A stretch of 64,000 nucleotides of DNA from Algoriphagus chordae (GCF_003254055.1 NZ_QKZT01000006.1:86472-150471); one strand, 5' to 3'. Numbered from the stretch's first letter, positions 43,621 to 51,663 are shown. The notes: a model not told the origin generated them from the letters alone. Numbers and translations are program-made.

Positions 43621-44295
43621 ATGGAACACACTAATGTAAACTCAAGAAGAAAATTCCTTGGAGCTCTGGCTGCAACTGCAAGCCTTTCGAGTTTGGGAAC
43701 TGCCGTGATGGCTGAAGAATCTCATGATCATGGGACTAAGCTCATCCACGAAGCCGACGAGTGGTTTAAAAATGTAAAGGGGTCTCATCGTATAGTTTAT
43801 GATGGATCTACACCTCATGACGGATTCGCAATCCTCTGGAATTGGGCTTTTTACTTGTCAAATAATCAGACCGGTTCAGCTGATTCTGATATTACTGCTA
43901 TGTCAGTTTTAAGACATAATGCTATTCCATTTGCGCTGAAATCTGAGCTCTGGGAGAAATATAATTTGGGAGAATTATTTGGAATCAATGATCAAAAAAC
44001 TCAAAAGCCTTCCTTAAGAAATCCATATTTCGAGCCGCAGGAAGGAGATTTTCCTGTTCCGATTGTACAGGGTATCAAAGATCTTCAGGCTCGAGGAGCG
44101 ATGTTTTGTGTTTGTGATTTGGCATTGAATGTATATAGTGGCGCCAAGGCACAGCAAATTGGAGCGGATCCTAAGACAGTCTATGAGGACTGGAAAAGTG
44201 GAGTGCTTCCAGGTATACAAGTAGTTCCCTCAGGTGTTTGGGCACTTGGAAGAGCTCAAGAGCATGGATGCGGGTATATTTTTGCGGGTAATTAG
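43621..44295 (+). CDS. Tat-exported DsrE-like protein of unknown function
   Basis: 224 residues. A twin-arginine signal is evident (SRRKFLGALAATASLSSLGT), with cleavage likely near MAEESH. The mature part resembles the DsrE/DsrF fold: RIVYDGSTPHDGFAILWNW, a variable central part, QARGAMFCVCDLALNVY with two close cysteines, and GIQVVPSGVWALGRAQEHGC near the end. The Tat route implies export in a folded state, possibly with a metal or other cofactor. It lies next to the DUF4242-AraC regulator and ends at a hairpin terminator. Function is not established. Confidence 0.65.
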   Translation: MEHTNVNSRRKFLGALAATASLSSLGTAVMAEESHDHGTKLIHEADEWFKNVKGSHRIVYDGSTPHDGFAILWNWAFYLSNNQTGSADSDITAMSVLRHNAIPFALKSELWEKYNLGELFGINDQKTQKPSLRNPYFEPQEGDFPVPIVQGIKDLQARGAMFCVCDLALNVYSGAKAQQIGADPKTVYEDWKSGVLPGIQVVPSGVWALGRAQEHGCGYIFAGN

Positions 44296-44311
44296 AGGAT
44301 AAAATGTTATA

Positions 44312-44356
44312 GGTTCAAGTCTTCCTGAAGACAGGTTTCTGACTTGAACCCTTATT
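44312..44356 (+). terminator. Hairpin terminator after the Tat/DsrE-like gene
   Basis: GGTTCAAGTC (44312-44321) and GACTTGAACC (44341-44350) form a perfect 10-bp stem, with an inner CCTG/CAGG pairing, followed by CTTATTGTTT. The symmetric stem may also serve the converging minus-strand gene. Confidence 0.72.
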
Positions 44357-44384
44357 GTTTGTGCTGTCCTAACTGTTTTTAATA

Positions 44385-45026
44385 TTAACAGCTGCAATCC
44401 TTAACCATATTTGCAACTCCTTTGTCGGTTGCTTTGCGGATAGCTTGGCTCACAGATCCAAAGTTCCAGAAGTTTACTCCGCCGTCTTCATCAGGTGTTC
44501 CCCAATCGCTGATTTCTGTGATAATCGCATTATCCGATACGATATTTCCTGTGGCAGTTTCTATCAGTGCAACACGGATCGTAGCTGATATTTCCATATC
44601 CGGAGGGGGCGGATTCATATCGTAAAGTTCCTGCTTCGTTCTATAATCCCATTCATCCGAATTCCGGGTTTCTCCCAGCGTTATTCCCAAAAAGTATGGA
44701 TACCCTAAGATAGAATTCACTTTTGAGCGCTGTTCGGGATCGTTTGGATCATTTATACCTGCGGAAAAAAGTTCGTGTTCCAGTCGATCATAGAGTTCAA
44801 CTTTCGTAAAACCCTTATCTCGAAGGAGGTTCAACACCTGCAATTCAATATCAGCTTGCTCACCTGGAGAAAGTCTGCTGAATCCTGCATCCCAAGGTAA
44901 AGGCAAAAGCAAAACCCCATTTGACTGCGAAAGGCAGATATGGCATTTTAACCGTGTGTAGATTTTTGTGGAGGTACAAGCTGATTTGGCTATTAGAATA
45001 AATAGCAGTAAAATTCCCTTTTTCAA
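44385..45026 (-). CDS. Hypothetical exported protein (possible lipoprotein)
   Basis: 213 residues with a hydrophobic signal (MKKGILLLFILIAKSAC); the lipobox KSAC is weak. The mature part has VLLLPLPWDAGFSRLSPGEQ, a helix-rich middle and IRVALIETATGNIVSDNAII, then SVSQAIRKATDKGVANMVKD and a CSC end. The last portion resembles the CsgG/GNA1162-like pattern of a conserved Val-Ala-Leu strand followed by a final helix, but this is a weak similarity by eye. It converges on the Tat/DsrE-like gene and is followed upstream by a small outer-membrane protein gene on the same strand. No function assigned. Confidence 0.6.
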   Translation of the reverse strand: MKKGILLLFILIAKSACTSTKIYTRLKCHICLSQSNGVLLLPLPWDAGFSRLSPGEQADIELQVLNLLRDKGFTKVELYDRLEHELFSAGINDPNDPEQRSKVNSILGYPYFLGITLGETRNSDEWDYRTKQELYDMNPPPPDMEISATIRVALIETATGNIVSDNAIITEISDWGTPDEDGGVNFWNFGSVSQAIRKATDKGVANMVKDCSC

Positions 45027-45060
45027 AATATATCTAATCTTGTAAATGTTTTATTACCAA

Positions 45061-45615
45061 TTAAAATCTATATCCAAAGCGTAAATGAATATTTGCCGTT
45101 AACTCACCATCATCGGAAGTATAGCCTTTGGACTTGTAAAAATTGTGTAAGTATCCAATACCAATACCTGTTTCGAACACGAAATTTTTGCCAATAGGTC
45201 GGCGAATACCCCAAGTTGGAACAATTGTCAAAAAAGGAATTATATCATTATAATAATTAGAAATAACAAAGAGATCAGGACTATAGCTGGTCTTTAATGA
45301 GAAGAAATTCCCAAAGTTTCCTTTGGTGGTTTTATTCTTTTTATTTCGCTTTTCAAGATTGTAATACCATCTCGGTTCTGCTGTAAATACTGGGATTAGA
45401 AGAAATCCCGAAGAATAAGTTCCAGTCCATAAATCACCATCCAAACCTACCTCGACTCTGATGACAAATTTATTAGATATCTTATATTCCTTGTTCAGCC
45501 AAATTCCTAAGAGTCCAGTATGAATTTCTACCGGATTGGTGGTTACAGGTGCTTCTTGGGCATTCGCGAGGGAGGTTGAAAAAATAAGAAGAAGTAGAGC
45601 AAGAAGCCTTTTCAT
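45061..45615 (-). CDS. Small outer-membrane beta-barrel-like protein
   Basis: 184 residues from the ATG at 45615. A longer frame reaching 45696 reads through the AACCGAC repeats and lacks a proper signal. MKRLLALLLLIFSTSLANAQ is a clear signal peptide. The rest alternates hydrophobic and polar residues (FVIRVEVGLDGDLWTG, FVFETGIGIGYLHNFY) and ends IHLRFGYRF with a terminal aromatic residue, typical of small outer-membrane barrels. Function unknown. The heptamer array lies about 45 bp upstream of the start, in the probable promoter or leader. Confidence 0.68.
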   Translation of the reverse strand: MKRLLALLLLIFSTSLANAQEAPVTTNPVEIHTGLLGIWLNKEYKISNKFVIRVEVGLDGDLWTGTYSSGFLLIPVFTAEPRWYYNLEKRNKKNKTTKGNFGNFFSLKTSYSPDLFVISNYYNDIIPFLTIVPTWGIRRPIGKNFVFETGIGIGYLHNFYKSKGYTSDDGELTANIHLRFGYRF

Positions 45616-45659
45616 ACAGACTATAAAATTAATTTGCACAAAACTATTCTTTTTTTGAT

Positions 45660-45694
45660 AACCGACAACCGACAACCGACAACCGACAACCGAC
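45660..45694. repeat. Heptanucleotide tandem repeat (AACCGAC)5
   Basis: Five perfect copies of AACCGAC on the plus strand (GTCGGTT on the minus strand). They lie upstream of the small outer-membrane protein gene on the minus strand. Confidence 0.95.
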
Positions 45695-45762
45695 AAATTT
45701 CTTTGAAAGAAAATCCATCAGCAATCGCTGTTTAATGGCTCATGAAACCTGAACAAAGTGAA

Positions 45763-46011
45763 TTAATTGATACTTGAGACTTCAGATTTTGTTCTTTTCT
45801 TACCCCATTTGCTAAGCAAACCGGCAATAGATATGACTTGAAGAATCATAGCGGAGCCAAGGATTAGATCAGCATTTGGAAGGTCATTGATCTTGAAATA
45901 GGCTCCAAAAAAGGCTGCACTCACACTGAGAAGCAAAAGGCGAAAAAATAATTTCTGACGTTTAGTGAGATTATTTAGAACTGGAAATAGTTTGTACAGA
46001 AGGTTAATCAT
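45763..46011 (-). CDS. Small two-span membrane protein of unknown function
   Basis: 82 residues with two hydrophobic segments, about 22-41 (FFRLLLLSVSAAFFGAYFKI) and 49-68 (DLILGSAMILQVISIAGLLS), separated by a short NDLPNA loop and ending in a basic tail (KWGKKRTKSEVSS). The G-A-x-F-K-I ... A-D-x-I-L-G pattern recalls the membrane helices of GldL-type proteins, but the match is too short to assign. Its single-gene setting between the porin-like gene and xerD gives no clue. Confidence 0.55.
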   Translation of the reverse strand: MINLLYKLFPVLNNLTKRQKLFFRLLLLSVSAAFFGAYFKINDLPNADLILGSAMILQVISIAGLLSKWGKKRTKSEVSSIN

Positions 46012-46122
46012 GTAGGTAATTTAGTTGAATACTTTAATTAAATGACGATCCACTTGAAATAATGTAGTCTTCGTTTCTACTAAGTTGCTGGTTACATTGT
46101 ACTTAGTATTTGGTACAAAAAT

Positions 46123-47028
46123 CTATTTCCTCGGATGAAAATCCGTCAGCACCTGCCTCAGATAATCCCGATCTAAATGCGTGTAAATCTCTGTAGTAGT
46201 AATGCTTTCATGACCGAGCATTTCCTGCACAGCACGTAGGTCAGCGCCGCCTTCGATGAGATGCGTGGCGAAGGAATGGCGGAACGTATGTGGACTTACA
46301 TTTTTCTCAATTCCAGCTTGCTCAGCCGTCTTTTTGATAATCAGGAAAATCATGACACGAGTCAGCTTCTTGCCACGACGATTTAAGAAGACAAATTCCT
46401 CATGGCCTTTGGCAATGCTTTGATGCACACGAACTTCATCTTTATAGATATTCAGATATTTCAGCGCGTCTTTTCCGATGGGCACCAAGCGTTCTTTATT
46501 TCCTTTTCCCACTACTTTCAAAAAACCTACATCTTCGAAAACTTGACCCTTTTTCAGCTCTATCAATTCGGACACACGCAATCCAGAGCTATACAACATC
46601 TCAAGCATCGCGCGATTGCGATGACCTTCAGGTTCGCCAAGAGGAATTGACTCCAAAAGCTGGACGATTTCCTGATAACTCAAGGTGTCAGGGAGTTTAC
46701 GGCCGAGTTTCGGAGCTTCTAAGAGTTGTGCCGGATCTTCTGAAATCCTATCCTCATACATCAGGTATTTGTAGAAAGCTTTGATGCCCGATATAATTCT
46801 AGCCTGCGTGTAATCTGATATTTCCAATTTGGCTAAGTCATTCACAAACTTCCTCAAGTGCTCTAATTCTAAGGTTAATGGGCTTTTCCCTGGGAAATTG
46901 GTCTCTGAATAGGCCGCTAACTTTTCCATGTCACGGGTATAAGCCTCGATGGAATTCCCGCTTAGGGATCGCTCTAGCTTGAGGTAATGACGGAATTGCT
47001 TGATATGGTTTTGCCAGAGATTGCTCAT
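46123..47028 (-). CDS. xerD: Site-specific tyrosine recombinase XerD
   Basis: 301 residues, the usual XerC/D length. The N-terminal SAM-like core-binding domain begins HIKQFRHYLKLERSLSGNSI. The catalytic domain carries SSGLRVSELIEL (first Arg), the Lys beta-hairpin KGNKERLVPIG, HTFRHSFATHL (His-x2-Arg), GHESITTTEIYTHL and the nucleophile Tyr within it. XerD resolves chromosome dimers at dif with XerC. It is a single gene, divergent from aroQ, with no att sites or mobile cargo, so it is the housekeeping enzyme. Confidence 0.92.
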   Translation of the reverse strand: MSNLWQNHIKQFRHYLKLERSLSGNSIEAYTRDMEKLAAYSETNFPGKSPLTLELEHLRKFVNDLAKLEISDYTQARIISGIKAFYKYLMYEDRISEDPAQLLEAPKLGRKLPDTLSYQEIVQLLESIPLGEPEGHRNRAMLEMLYSSGLRVSELIELKKGQVFEDVGFLKVVGKGNKERLVPIGKDALKYLNIYKDEVRVHQSIAKGHEEFVFLNRRGKKLTRVMIFLIIKKTAEQAGIEKNVSPHTFRHSFATHLIEGGADLRAVQEMLGHESITTTEIYTHLDRDYLRQVLTDFHPRK

Positions 47029-47157
47029 TGGAAGATTAAAAATTGAAATATTGGAAAATTAGGTTGGAAAGTTGGAAGGTTCAAATGTTGAAAGGTTTTA
47101 ACTTTCCAATCAGAAACCAATTACCTTTGATTTGAAACCATCAAACCGAATTTTGTT

Positions 47158-47571
47158 TTGAAAATCCTGATTATAAACGGGCCAAATCTTAACCTTCTTG
47201 GAAAAAGAGAGCCGGAAGTCTATGGAAGCACTTCTTTTGAAGAATATTTTGAGGGGATGAAAGTGGCTTTTCCTGATGTTGATCTTCATTATTACCAAAG
47301 TAATGTGGAAGGTGAGCTGATCAATAAAATCCACGAAGTAGGCTTTACTTTTGATGCCATATTATTGAATGCCGGAGGATACACCCACACTTCCGTAGCA
47401 ATCTCTGATGCCATTGCGGGGGTGACTACACCTACGCTAGAAATACACATTTCAAATATCTACAAGCGGGAAGAATTCCGCCACAAAAGCATTATTTCCA
47501 AATCCTGCGTCGGAATGATCTCCGGACTTGGCCTGAAAGGCTATGAACTTGGAATCCGCTATTTTCTTTAA
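47158..47571 (+). CDS. aroQ: Type II 3-dehydroquinate dehydratase AroQ
   Basis: A 137-residue flavodoxin-like enzyme of the shikimate pathway that dehydrates 3-dehydroquinate. Motifs: INGPNLNLLGKREPEVYG (active-site loop with Arg and Tyr), NAGGYTHTSVAI (catalytic region) and EIHISNIYKREEFRHKS (His and Arg). The start is TTG at 47158. No ATG gives the complete first strand KILIINGPN. It is divergent from xerD and 10 bp from the aminotransferase gene. Confidence 0.95.
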   Translation: MKILIINGPNLNLLGKREPEVYGSTSFEEYFEGMKVAFPDVDLHYYQSNVEGELINKIHEVGFTFDAILLNAGGYTHTSVAISDAIAGVTTPTLEIHISNIYKREEFRHKSIISKSCVGMISGLGLKGYELGIRYFL

Positions 47572-47581
47572 ACACAAACCT

Positions 47582-48637
47582 ATGCTCACATTTGCACCTG
47601 GGCCATCTAAAGTTTACGATGCCCTTCCTACTTATTTGCAAGATGCCTACACCGCTGGCATTCTGAGTGCCAATCACCGCAGCAATGCCTTCATGCATTT
47701 GTATCAGGAAACTGAGCAGTTGATGCGTGAAAAGCTCCACATGCCGGATGATTACAAGTTGCTTTTCACTTCAAGTGCTACCGAAAATTGGGAGATTATC
47801 ACCCAATCCATCGTGCAACAAGCGAGTTTTCATATTTACTCAGGATCATTTGGGAAAAAGTGGATTGGCTTCGCAAAGCATATCAATCCGGCAACTGACG
47901 GACTCAAAATCGAAGCAAATGAAGCTATCGATGTGGCGAGTTTGGAGATCTCTGAGGACTTCGATGTGATCGCGCTGACGCAAAATGAAACTGCAAATGC
48001 TACGCAGGTTGCGATGTCAGTAATTGATGCGATCAAGGAGAAGTATCCTGAGAAAATGATCGCGGTAGATACCACTTCGTCTATGTCTGGAATCGAACTG
48101 GATTTCAGTTTGGCGGATATTTGGTATGCTTCTGTGCAGAAATGCTTCGGACTTCCAGCAGGTTTGGGGATTTTGATCCTTTCTCCAAAAGCCATAGAAA
48201 AATGCGAGAGTAAAGGAGAGAAAGGGCGATACAATTCCTTGAGTTTTATGCTAGAGAATGCAGCTGGCTATCAGACACATTATACGCCAAATGTATTGGG
48301 AATCTACCTGCTCAATCGAGTTTTGAAAGACCTTGAAGAAATCCAGCATATTGATGCCAATCTTCGTGAGCGAATGCAAAAGCTAGAAAATGCTATAGCG
48401 CAATCCAAATCACTTCGAATGCTAGTGGATAATGCCGAGACAAGAAGCACAACAGTTTTGGCTGTAACAGGAACAGAGGATTTGATCGCTTCGGTGAAAA
48501 AGGATGCCGAAAAAGAAGGTATGCAGCTGGGTTCTGGCTATGGTCCTCACAAACCTACAAGTTTCCGGATTGCTAATTTCCCAGCCATCACCAATGCAGA
48601 GATGGATAAGTTGATTGGTTTTTTATCGAAGTATTGA
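47582..48637 (+). CDS. Class V PLP aminotransferase, SerC/alanine-glyoxylate-like
   Basis: 351 residues from the ATG at 47582, chosen because MLTFAPGPSKVYDALPTYLQ is the canonical start; a further upstream ATG overlaps aroQ. This is a fold type I PLP enzyme: FTSSATENWEII (phosphate loop), VDTTSSMSGIELD and YASVQKCFGLPAGLGIL with the Schiff-base Lys. The G-P-x-K start and SSxTEx motif place it near phosphoserine aminotransferase and alanine-glyoxylate transaminase, so a serine-synthesis role is plausible but not certain. Confidence 0.85.
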   Translation: MLTFAPGPSKVYDALPTYLQDAYTAGILSANHRSNAFMHLYQETEQLMREKLHMPDDYKLLFTSSATENWEIITQSIVQQASFHIYSGSFGKKWIGFAKHINPATDGLKIEANEAIDVASLEISEDFDVIALTQNETANATQVAMSVIDAIKEKYPEKMIAVDTTSSMSGIELDFSLADIWYASVQKCFGLPAGLGILILSPKAIEKCESKGEKGRYNSLSFMLENAAGYQTHYTPNVLGIYLLNRVLKDLEEIQHIDANLRERMQKLENAIAQSKSLRMLVDNAETRSTTVLAVTGTEDLIASVKKDAEKEGMQLGSGYGPHKPTSFRIANFPAITNAEMDKLIGFLSKY

Positions 48638-48641
48638 ATTT

Positions 48642-48676
48642 GACCTTTGGGGTTTTCAAAACCCCGAAGGTCTTTT
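48642..48676 (+). terminator. Strong hairpin terminator (CCTTCG family, copy 2)
   Basis: GACCTTTGGGGTTTT-C-AAAACCCCGAAGGTC is a 15-bp stem with one T-G pair, followed by TTTTG. It lies 4 bp past the aminotransferase stop. Its reverse complement belongs to the same family as the hairpins at 32485-32520 and 49707-49739. Confidence 0.9.
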
Positions 48677-48937
48677 GTTTTTAACTTCATAGAGCACATT
48701 TTTTAATCGTAAGCTGATGAATAATTGCATGTCAATTCCCCCATAGACTGCATACTTATTGTGGAACAAAAAGTCCTTAAAGTGGGCTAGGGGGATTTGA
48801 TTATTTCACTAGTGTGAGAACTCAGGATTTTGATTTTTTAGTTTGACCAAACGAAAAGTGGAGCTATAGGTTAGTCGGTGAATTCTAACTATACATTGAA
48901 AATTATCGTAAATTGATTCTAGATAAACAAACAAAAG
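48677..48937. other. Intergenic region before the toxin-antitoxin pair
   Basis: About 260 bp, AT-rich, no supported gene. The TA promoter is expected here. I see no consensus promoter or obvious operator palindrome. Confidence 0.5.
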
Positions 48938-49180
48938 ATGAAAACTGAATTGCAAGTTGATCTATCGTTTAAAAAAATTCTCTCCATTGTAAAGCAGTTG
49001 CCAAGAGAACAAAAGTTGCTCCTATCCAAAGAGCTAGAGAAAGAAGTGATTGACTCGAAGCTTACTCAGCTTTTAAAGTCATTTAAATCCGATGAGCTTG
49101 ACAATGAGGTGCTTGACGGAGAAATTGAAAATGTAAGGCAAGCAATCTATGAAAGGCAAAAAGATCAGAGTCATATTTGA
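48938..49180 (+). CDS. Putative antitoxin of a PIN-domain toxin-antitoxin pair
   Basis: An 80-residue helical, charged protein (LSFKKILSIVKQLPREQKLL, then KLTQLLKSFKSDELDNEVLD) with no clear DNA-binding fold. Its reading frame overlaps the downstream PIN gene by 32 bp. Small size, order and overlap are typical of antitoxins. The C-terminal part (EIENVRQAIYERQKDQ) could wrap the toxin active site (inference). Confidence 0.72.
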   Translation: MKTELQVDLSFKKILSIVKQLPREQKLLLSKELEKEVIDSKLTQLLKSFKSDELDNEVLDGEIENVRQAIYERQKDQSHI

Positions 49181-49568
49181 TACTAATGTTTGGATTAGCT
49201 TTCTTATAGGTAAAAGGTTAGCAAAGCTGAAACACTATATTTCAAATGGAGATGTGTTGCTTGTTATTACAGATCAACTTCTCCTGGAAATCAAAGAAGT
49301 AACTAATAGGGAAAAACTCAAGAAATACTTCCCCCAAGACTCAGTAAATGAGCTAATAGAACTTTTGGAAACGATCGCTGAAAAGGTTGAGATTAGCCCA
49401 ACGCACTTTGTCAATAGAGACCCCAAGGATAGTTTCCTGTTAGATTTGATAGATTTTTCTAAAGCTGATTTTTTGGTAACAGGAGATAAGGATCTTATAG
49501 AACTCAACCCATTCAAAATTGCTCAAATAGTAACTCCTACCAATTTTGAAATAATCTTAGAAAGGTAG
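49149..49568 (+). CDS. PIN-domain ribonuclease toxin
   Basis: A 139-residue PIN domain of the putative toxin component family. IRVIFDTNVWISFLIGKR gives the first catalytic Asp, with a Glu in LLEIKEVTNREKLKKY. RDPKDSFLLDLIDFSKADFL and VTGDKDLIEL give the remaining acidic residues. PIN toxins are metal-dependent RNases that cut tRNA or mRNA. It overlaps the upstream antitoxin gene by 32 bp in another frame and is followed by a hairpin repeat. Confidence 0.87.
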   Translation: MKGKKIRVIFDTNVWISFLIGKRLAKLKHYISNGDVLLVITDQLLLEIKEVTNREKLKKYFPQDSVNELIELLETIAEKVEISPTHFVNRDPKDSFLLDLIDFSKADFLVTGDKDLIELNPFKIAQIVTPTNFEIILER

Positions 49569-49706
49569 AAATCCAATTACTGCATGTTTGAGTACTACTT
49601 CCTGCCTACTATAAGATAGGCTTGGACCTTTATAGTTTTCACAGTGTAGCTATTGAGCTCGTACAGAATTTCACAGTGACTTTTTTCTTCACCATTTCAT
49701 AATCTA

Positions 49707-49739
49707 AAAACCTTCGAGGTTTTTGAAACCTCAAAGGTT
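49707..49739. repeat. CCTTCGAGGTTTT hairpin, copy 3
   Basis: AAAACCTTCGAGGTTTT-TG-AAACCTCAAAGGTT forms a long stem with a few non-Watson-Crick pairs. It lies between the PIN toxin stop and the marC start and may end the toxin transcript. Confidence 0.82.
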
Positions 49740-49758
49740 AAATGTCTAATTTCGCGGA

Positions 49759-50349
49759 ATGTTTGATTTGAAAGAAATTCTATCGGTTTCCCTGATCCTT
49801 TTTTCTGTGATTGATATCCTCGGTTCTATCCCGATCATAGTCAATCTAAGACAGAAGGTTGGTCATATTCAGTCCGAAAAAGCCACCTTGGCTGCGGGTG
49901 TGCTGATGATTCTGTTTCTTTTTGCCGGCAAATCGATTTTAAGCCTTTTCGGTATAGGAGTAGAGGATTTTGCGATTGCGGGTGCGCTGATCATTTTTGC
50001 GATTGGTGCTGAGATGATCTTGGGAATCGAGCTTTTCAAATCTGATCCTGATGCCAAAGACAGTGCTTCTATTGTCCCTATCGCTTTTCCTTTGATCGCA
50101 GGGGCAGGTACTCTTACTACGATTTTGACGTTGAAAGCGGAGTTTGCTCAAATCAATATTGCTATTGGGATACTGTTGAATCTGATATTGGTATACATTG
50201 TGTTGAAAAGTACGGGTTGGCTGGAGCGTAAAATCGGTAAAACTGGTTTGGATGTCCTGAGACGAATTTTTGGAATTATTTTGCTTTCCATCGCTGTGAA
50301 GATTTTCAAAACAAATGCCTTTCCTATTGGAGTAGAATCTGGGATTTAG
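49759..50349 (+). CDS. MarC family integral membrane protein
   Basis: 196 residues with about six hydrophobic segments and the start SVSLILFSVIDILGSIPIIV, typical of MarC (UPF0056). The central IAGALIIFAIGAEMILGIEL and PIAFPLIAGAGTLTTIL are the family's conserved helices. The family was once linked to multiple antibiotic resistance, but that role is not supported and the transport substrate is unknown. It stands alone 36 bp ahead of rnhA. Confidence 0.88.
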   Translation: MFDLKEILSVSLILFSVIDILGSIPIIVNLRQKVGHIQSEKATLAAGVLMILFLFAGKSILSLFGIGVEDFAIAGALIIFAIGAEMILGIELFKSDPDAKDSASIVPIAFPLIAGAGTLTTILTLKAEFAQINIAIGILLNLILVYIVLKSTGWLERKIGKTGLDVLRRIFGIILLSIAVKIFKTNAFPIGVESGI

Positions 50350-50385
50350 CCCAATTCTTCATTTCATTTTTCTTTTCTTTGTTGC

Positions 50386-50841
50386 ATGATTACCATTTAT
50401 ACTGATGGCGCTGCCAAAGGAAATCCAGGCCCGGGAGGTTATGGTGCCGTGCTGAAATTCGGAAAACACCGCAAAGAGCTATCAGAAGGCTTTCGATTGA
50501 CTACCAACAACCGCATGGAATTGCTAGCGGTAATCCGTGCGCTTCAGGCGATCAATACAACAGAATTTCCTGTACAGATTTATTCGGATAGTAAATATGT
50601 AGTTGATTCTGTAGAGAAAGGCTGGATTTGGGGCTGGCAGAAAAAAGGCTTCAAAGACAAGAAAAACCCGGATCTCTGGTTACGCTACATTCCGCTCCAC
50701 CTGAAATACAAACCGAAATTCATCTGGGTAAAAGGTCATGCAGGCAACATCGAGAATGAGCGCTGTGATGTGCTTGCGGTGCAGGCAGCAGAAGGATTTG
50801 ATCTGAAAGCAGATACAGGATACGAAGAAAGCCAGAGGTAA
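50386..50841 (+). CDS. rnhA: Ribonuclease HI
   Basis: 151 residues, full length. It degrades the RNA strand of RNA-DNA hybrids using two metal ions. The catalytic carboxylates are visible: ITIYTDGAAKGNPGPGGYG (Asp), NNRMELLAVIRAL (Glu), IYSDSKYVVDSV (Asp) and NERCDVLAVQAA (Asp). The basic protrusion KGWIWGWQKKGFKDKKNPDL and WVKGHAGNIEN also fit RNase HI. The ATG at 50386 gives the canonical short N-terminus. Confidence 0.96.
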   Translation: MITIYTDGAAKGNPGPGGYGAVLKFGKHRKELSEGFRLTTNNRMELLAVIRALQAINTTEFPVQIYSDSKYVVDSVEKGWIWGWQKKGFKDKKNPDLWLRYIPLHLKYKPKFIWVKGHAGNIENERCDVLAVQAAEGFDLKADTGYEESQR

Positions 50842-50993
50842 AAGTAAAAGATCTAAAGTCTGAAATCTGAGTAAAGTGTTTCAAACCCTGCAAAATTGAA
50901 TTAATAGTGTTATCTCGTTCCCTAAAAACATTTCGTGAATGAATTTTCACCATATGATACTACGGTATTGATCAATGTTAATTACAGCCCCAT

Positions 50994-51647
50994 TTAATTG
51001 CTATCAAGGATTGGTGGTGCATTAATTATTTTGCCTTTTGAACTTAAAGCTGCATTTCTAGTGGTTTGGTCATTCAGTGATAAATAGTGTATGGCTAAAA
51101 TCAATTGAATGTTAGGGTCGTTTAGGTCCAAAGATTTTTTATCACCAAGCACATCAAAGTATTGAATATCCAATGTGTTAAAGCTGCCATATGCCCTGAT
51201 TCTTTTCGCATATTTAGCAATGAATAGATTAGTTTTTCCTAATTCCGTTAAAAAACCTTGGTATTTACCTTTTGGGTTTGCACAAAGGCTTTCTGCTACT
51301 GTTTCACTAGGATAGTATTTACTTTCGCAATAGGACCAAATCTCATTGAAAGTTGATTCTGAAATTTGTTCATACAATTTCTTCTGGTCTTCGAAGTCTA
51401 TTTTTGTCCAAAACTGACTGCCTGTAGCCTCTAAATATTCGTGTGGGATTCGTTCATAACAAGTTTTGAAATCACTTTCCATACTTAAGCACATTTCTGA
51501 TCTGAAAAATTCTGTAATCTTATTCAAATCAGCTATCTGTTCAGTTGTGAAATTTCTATTTAATTCCACCATCGAATATTGTGATTTGCAAGAGTGGAGA
51601 GCTTGCGAAATCAATATTGCAAATAATATATAAAGTGTTTGCTTCAT
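50994..51647 (-). CDS. Hypothetical lipoprotein
   Basis: 217 residues with a lipoprotein signal (MKQTLYILFAILISQALHSC, lipobox LHSC). The mature part is helical, without recognisable domain: AEQIADLNKI-like repeats, several Cys, and IQYFDVLGDKKSLDLNDPNI. It reads toward rnhA. The next gene on this strand starts beyond 51664 and ends 17 bp from this start, so the sugar isomerase gene may be cotranscribed ahead of it. Function unknown. Confidence 0.68.
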   Translation of the reverse strand: MKQTLYILFAILISQALHSCKSQYSMVELNRNFTTEQIADLNKITEFFRSEMCLSMESDFKTCYERIPHEYLEATGSQFWTKIDFEDQKKLYEQISESTFNEIWSYCESKYYPSETVAESLCANPKGKYQGFLTELGKTNLFIAKYAKRIRAYGSFNTLDIQYFDVLGDKKSLDLNDPNIQLILAIHYLSLNDQTTRNAALSSKGKIINAPPILDSN

Positions 51648-51663
51648 GTTATAAACTATACTT

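Noticed and set aside
45616..45696. N-terminal extension of the small outer-membrane protein through the AACCGAC repeats
   Set aside because: The added residues are a translated repeat (SVVGCRLSVVG), and only the internal ATG at 45615 gives a normal signal peptide.
46123..47028. Integrase of a mobile island
   Set aside because: Length and motifs are those of XerD. There are no att repeats or cargo genes, and the flanking gene aroQ is housekeeping.
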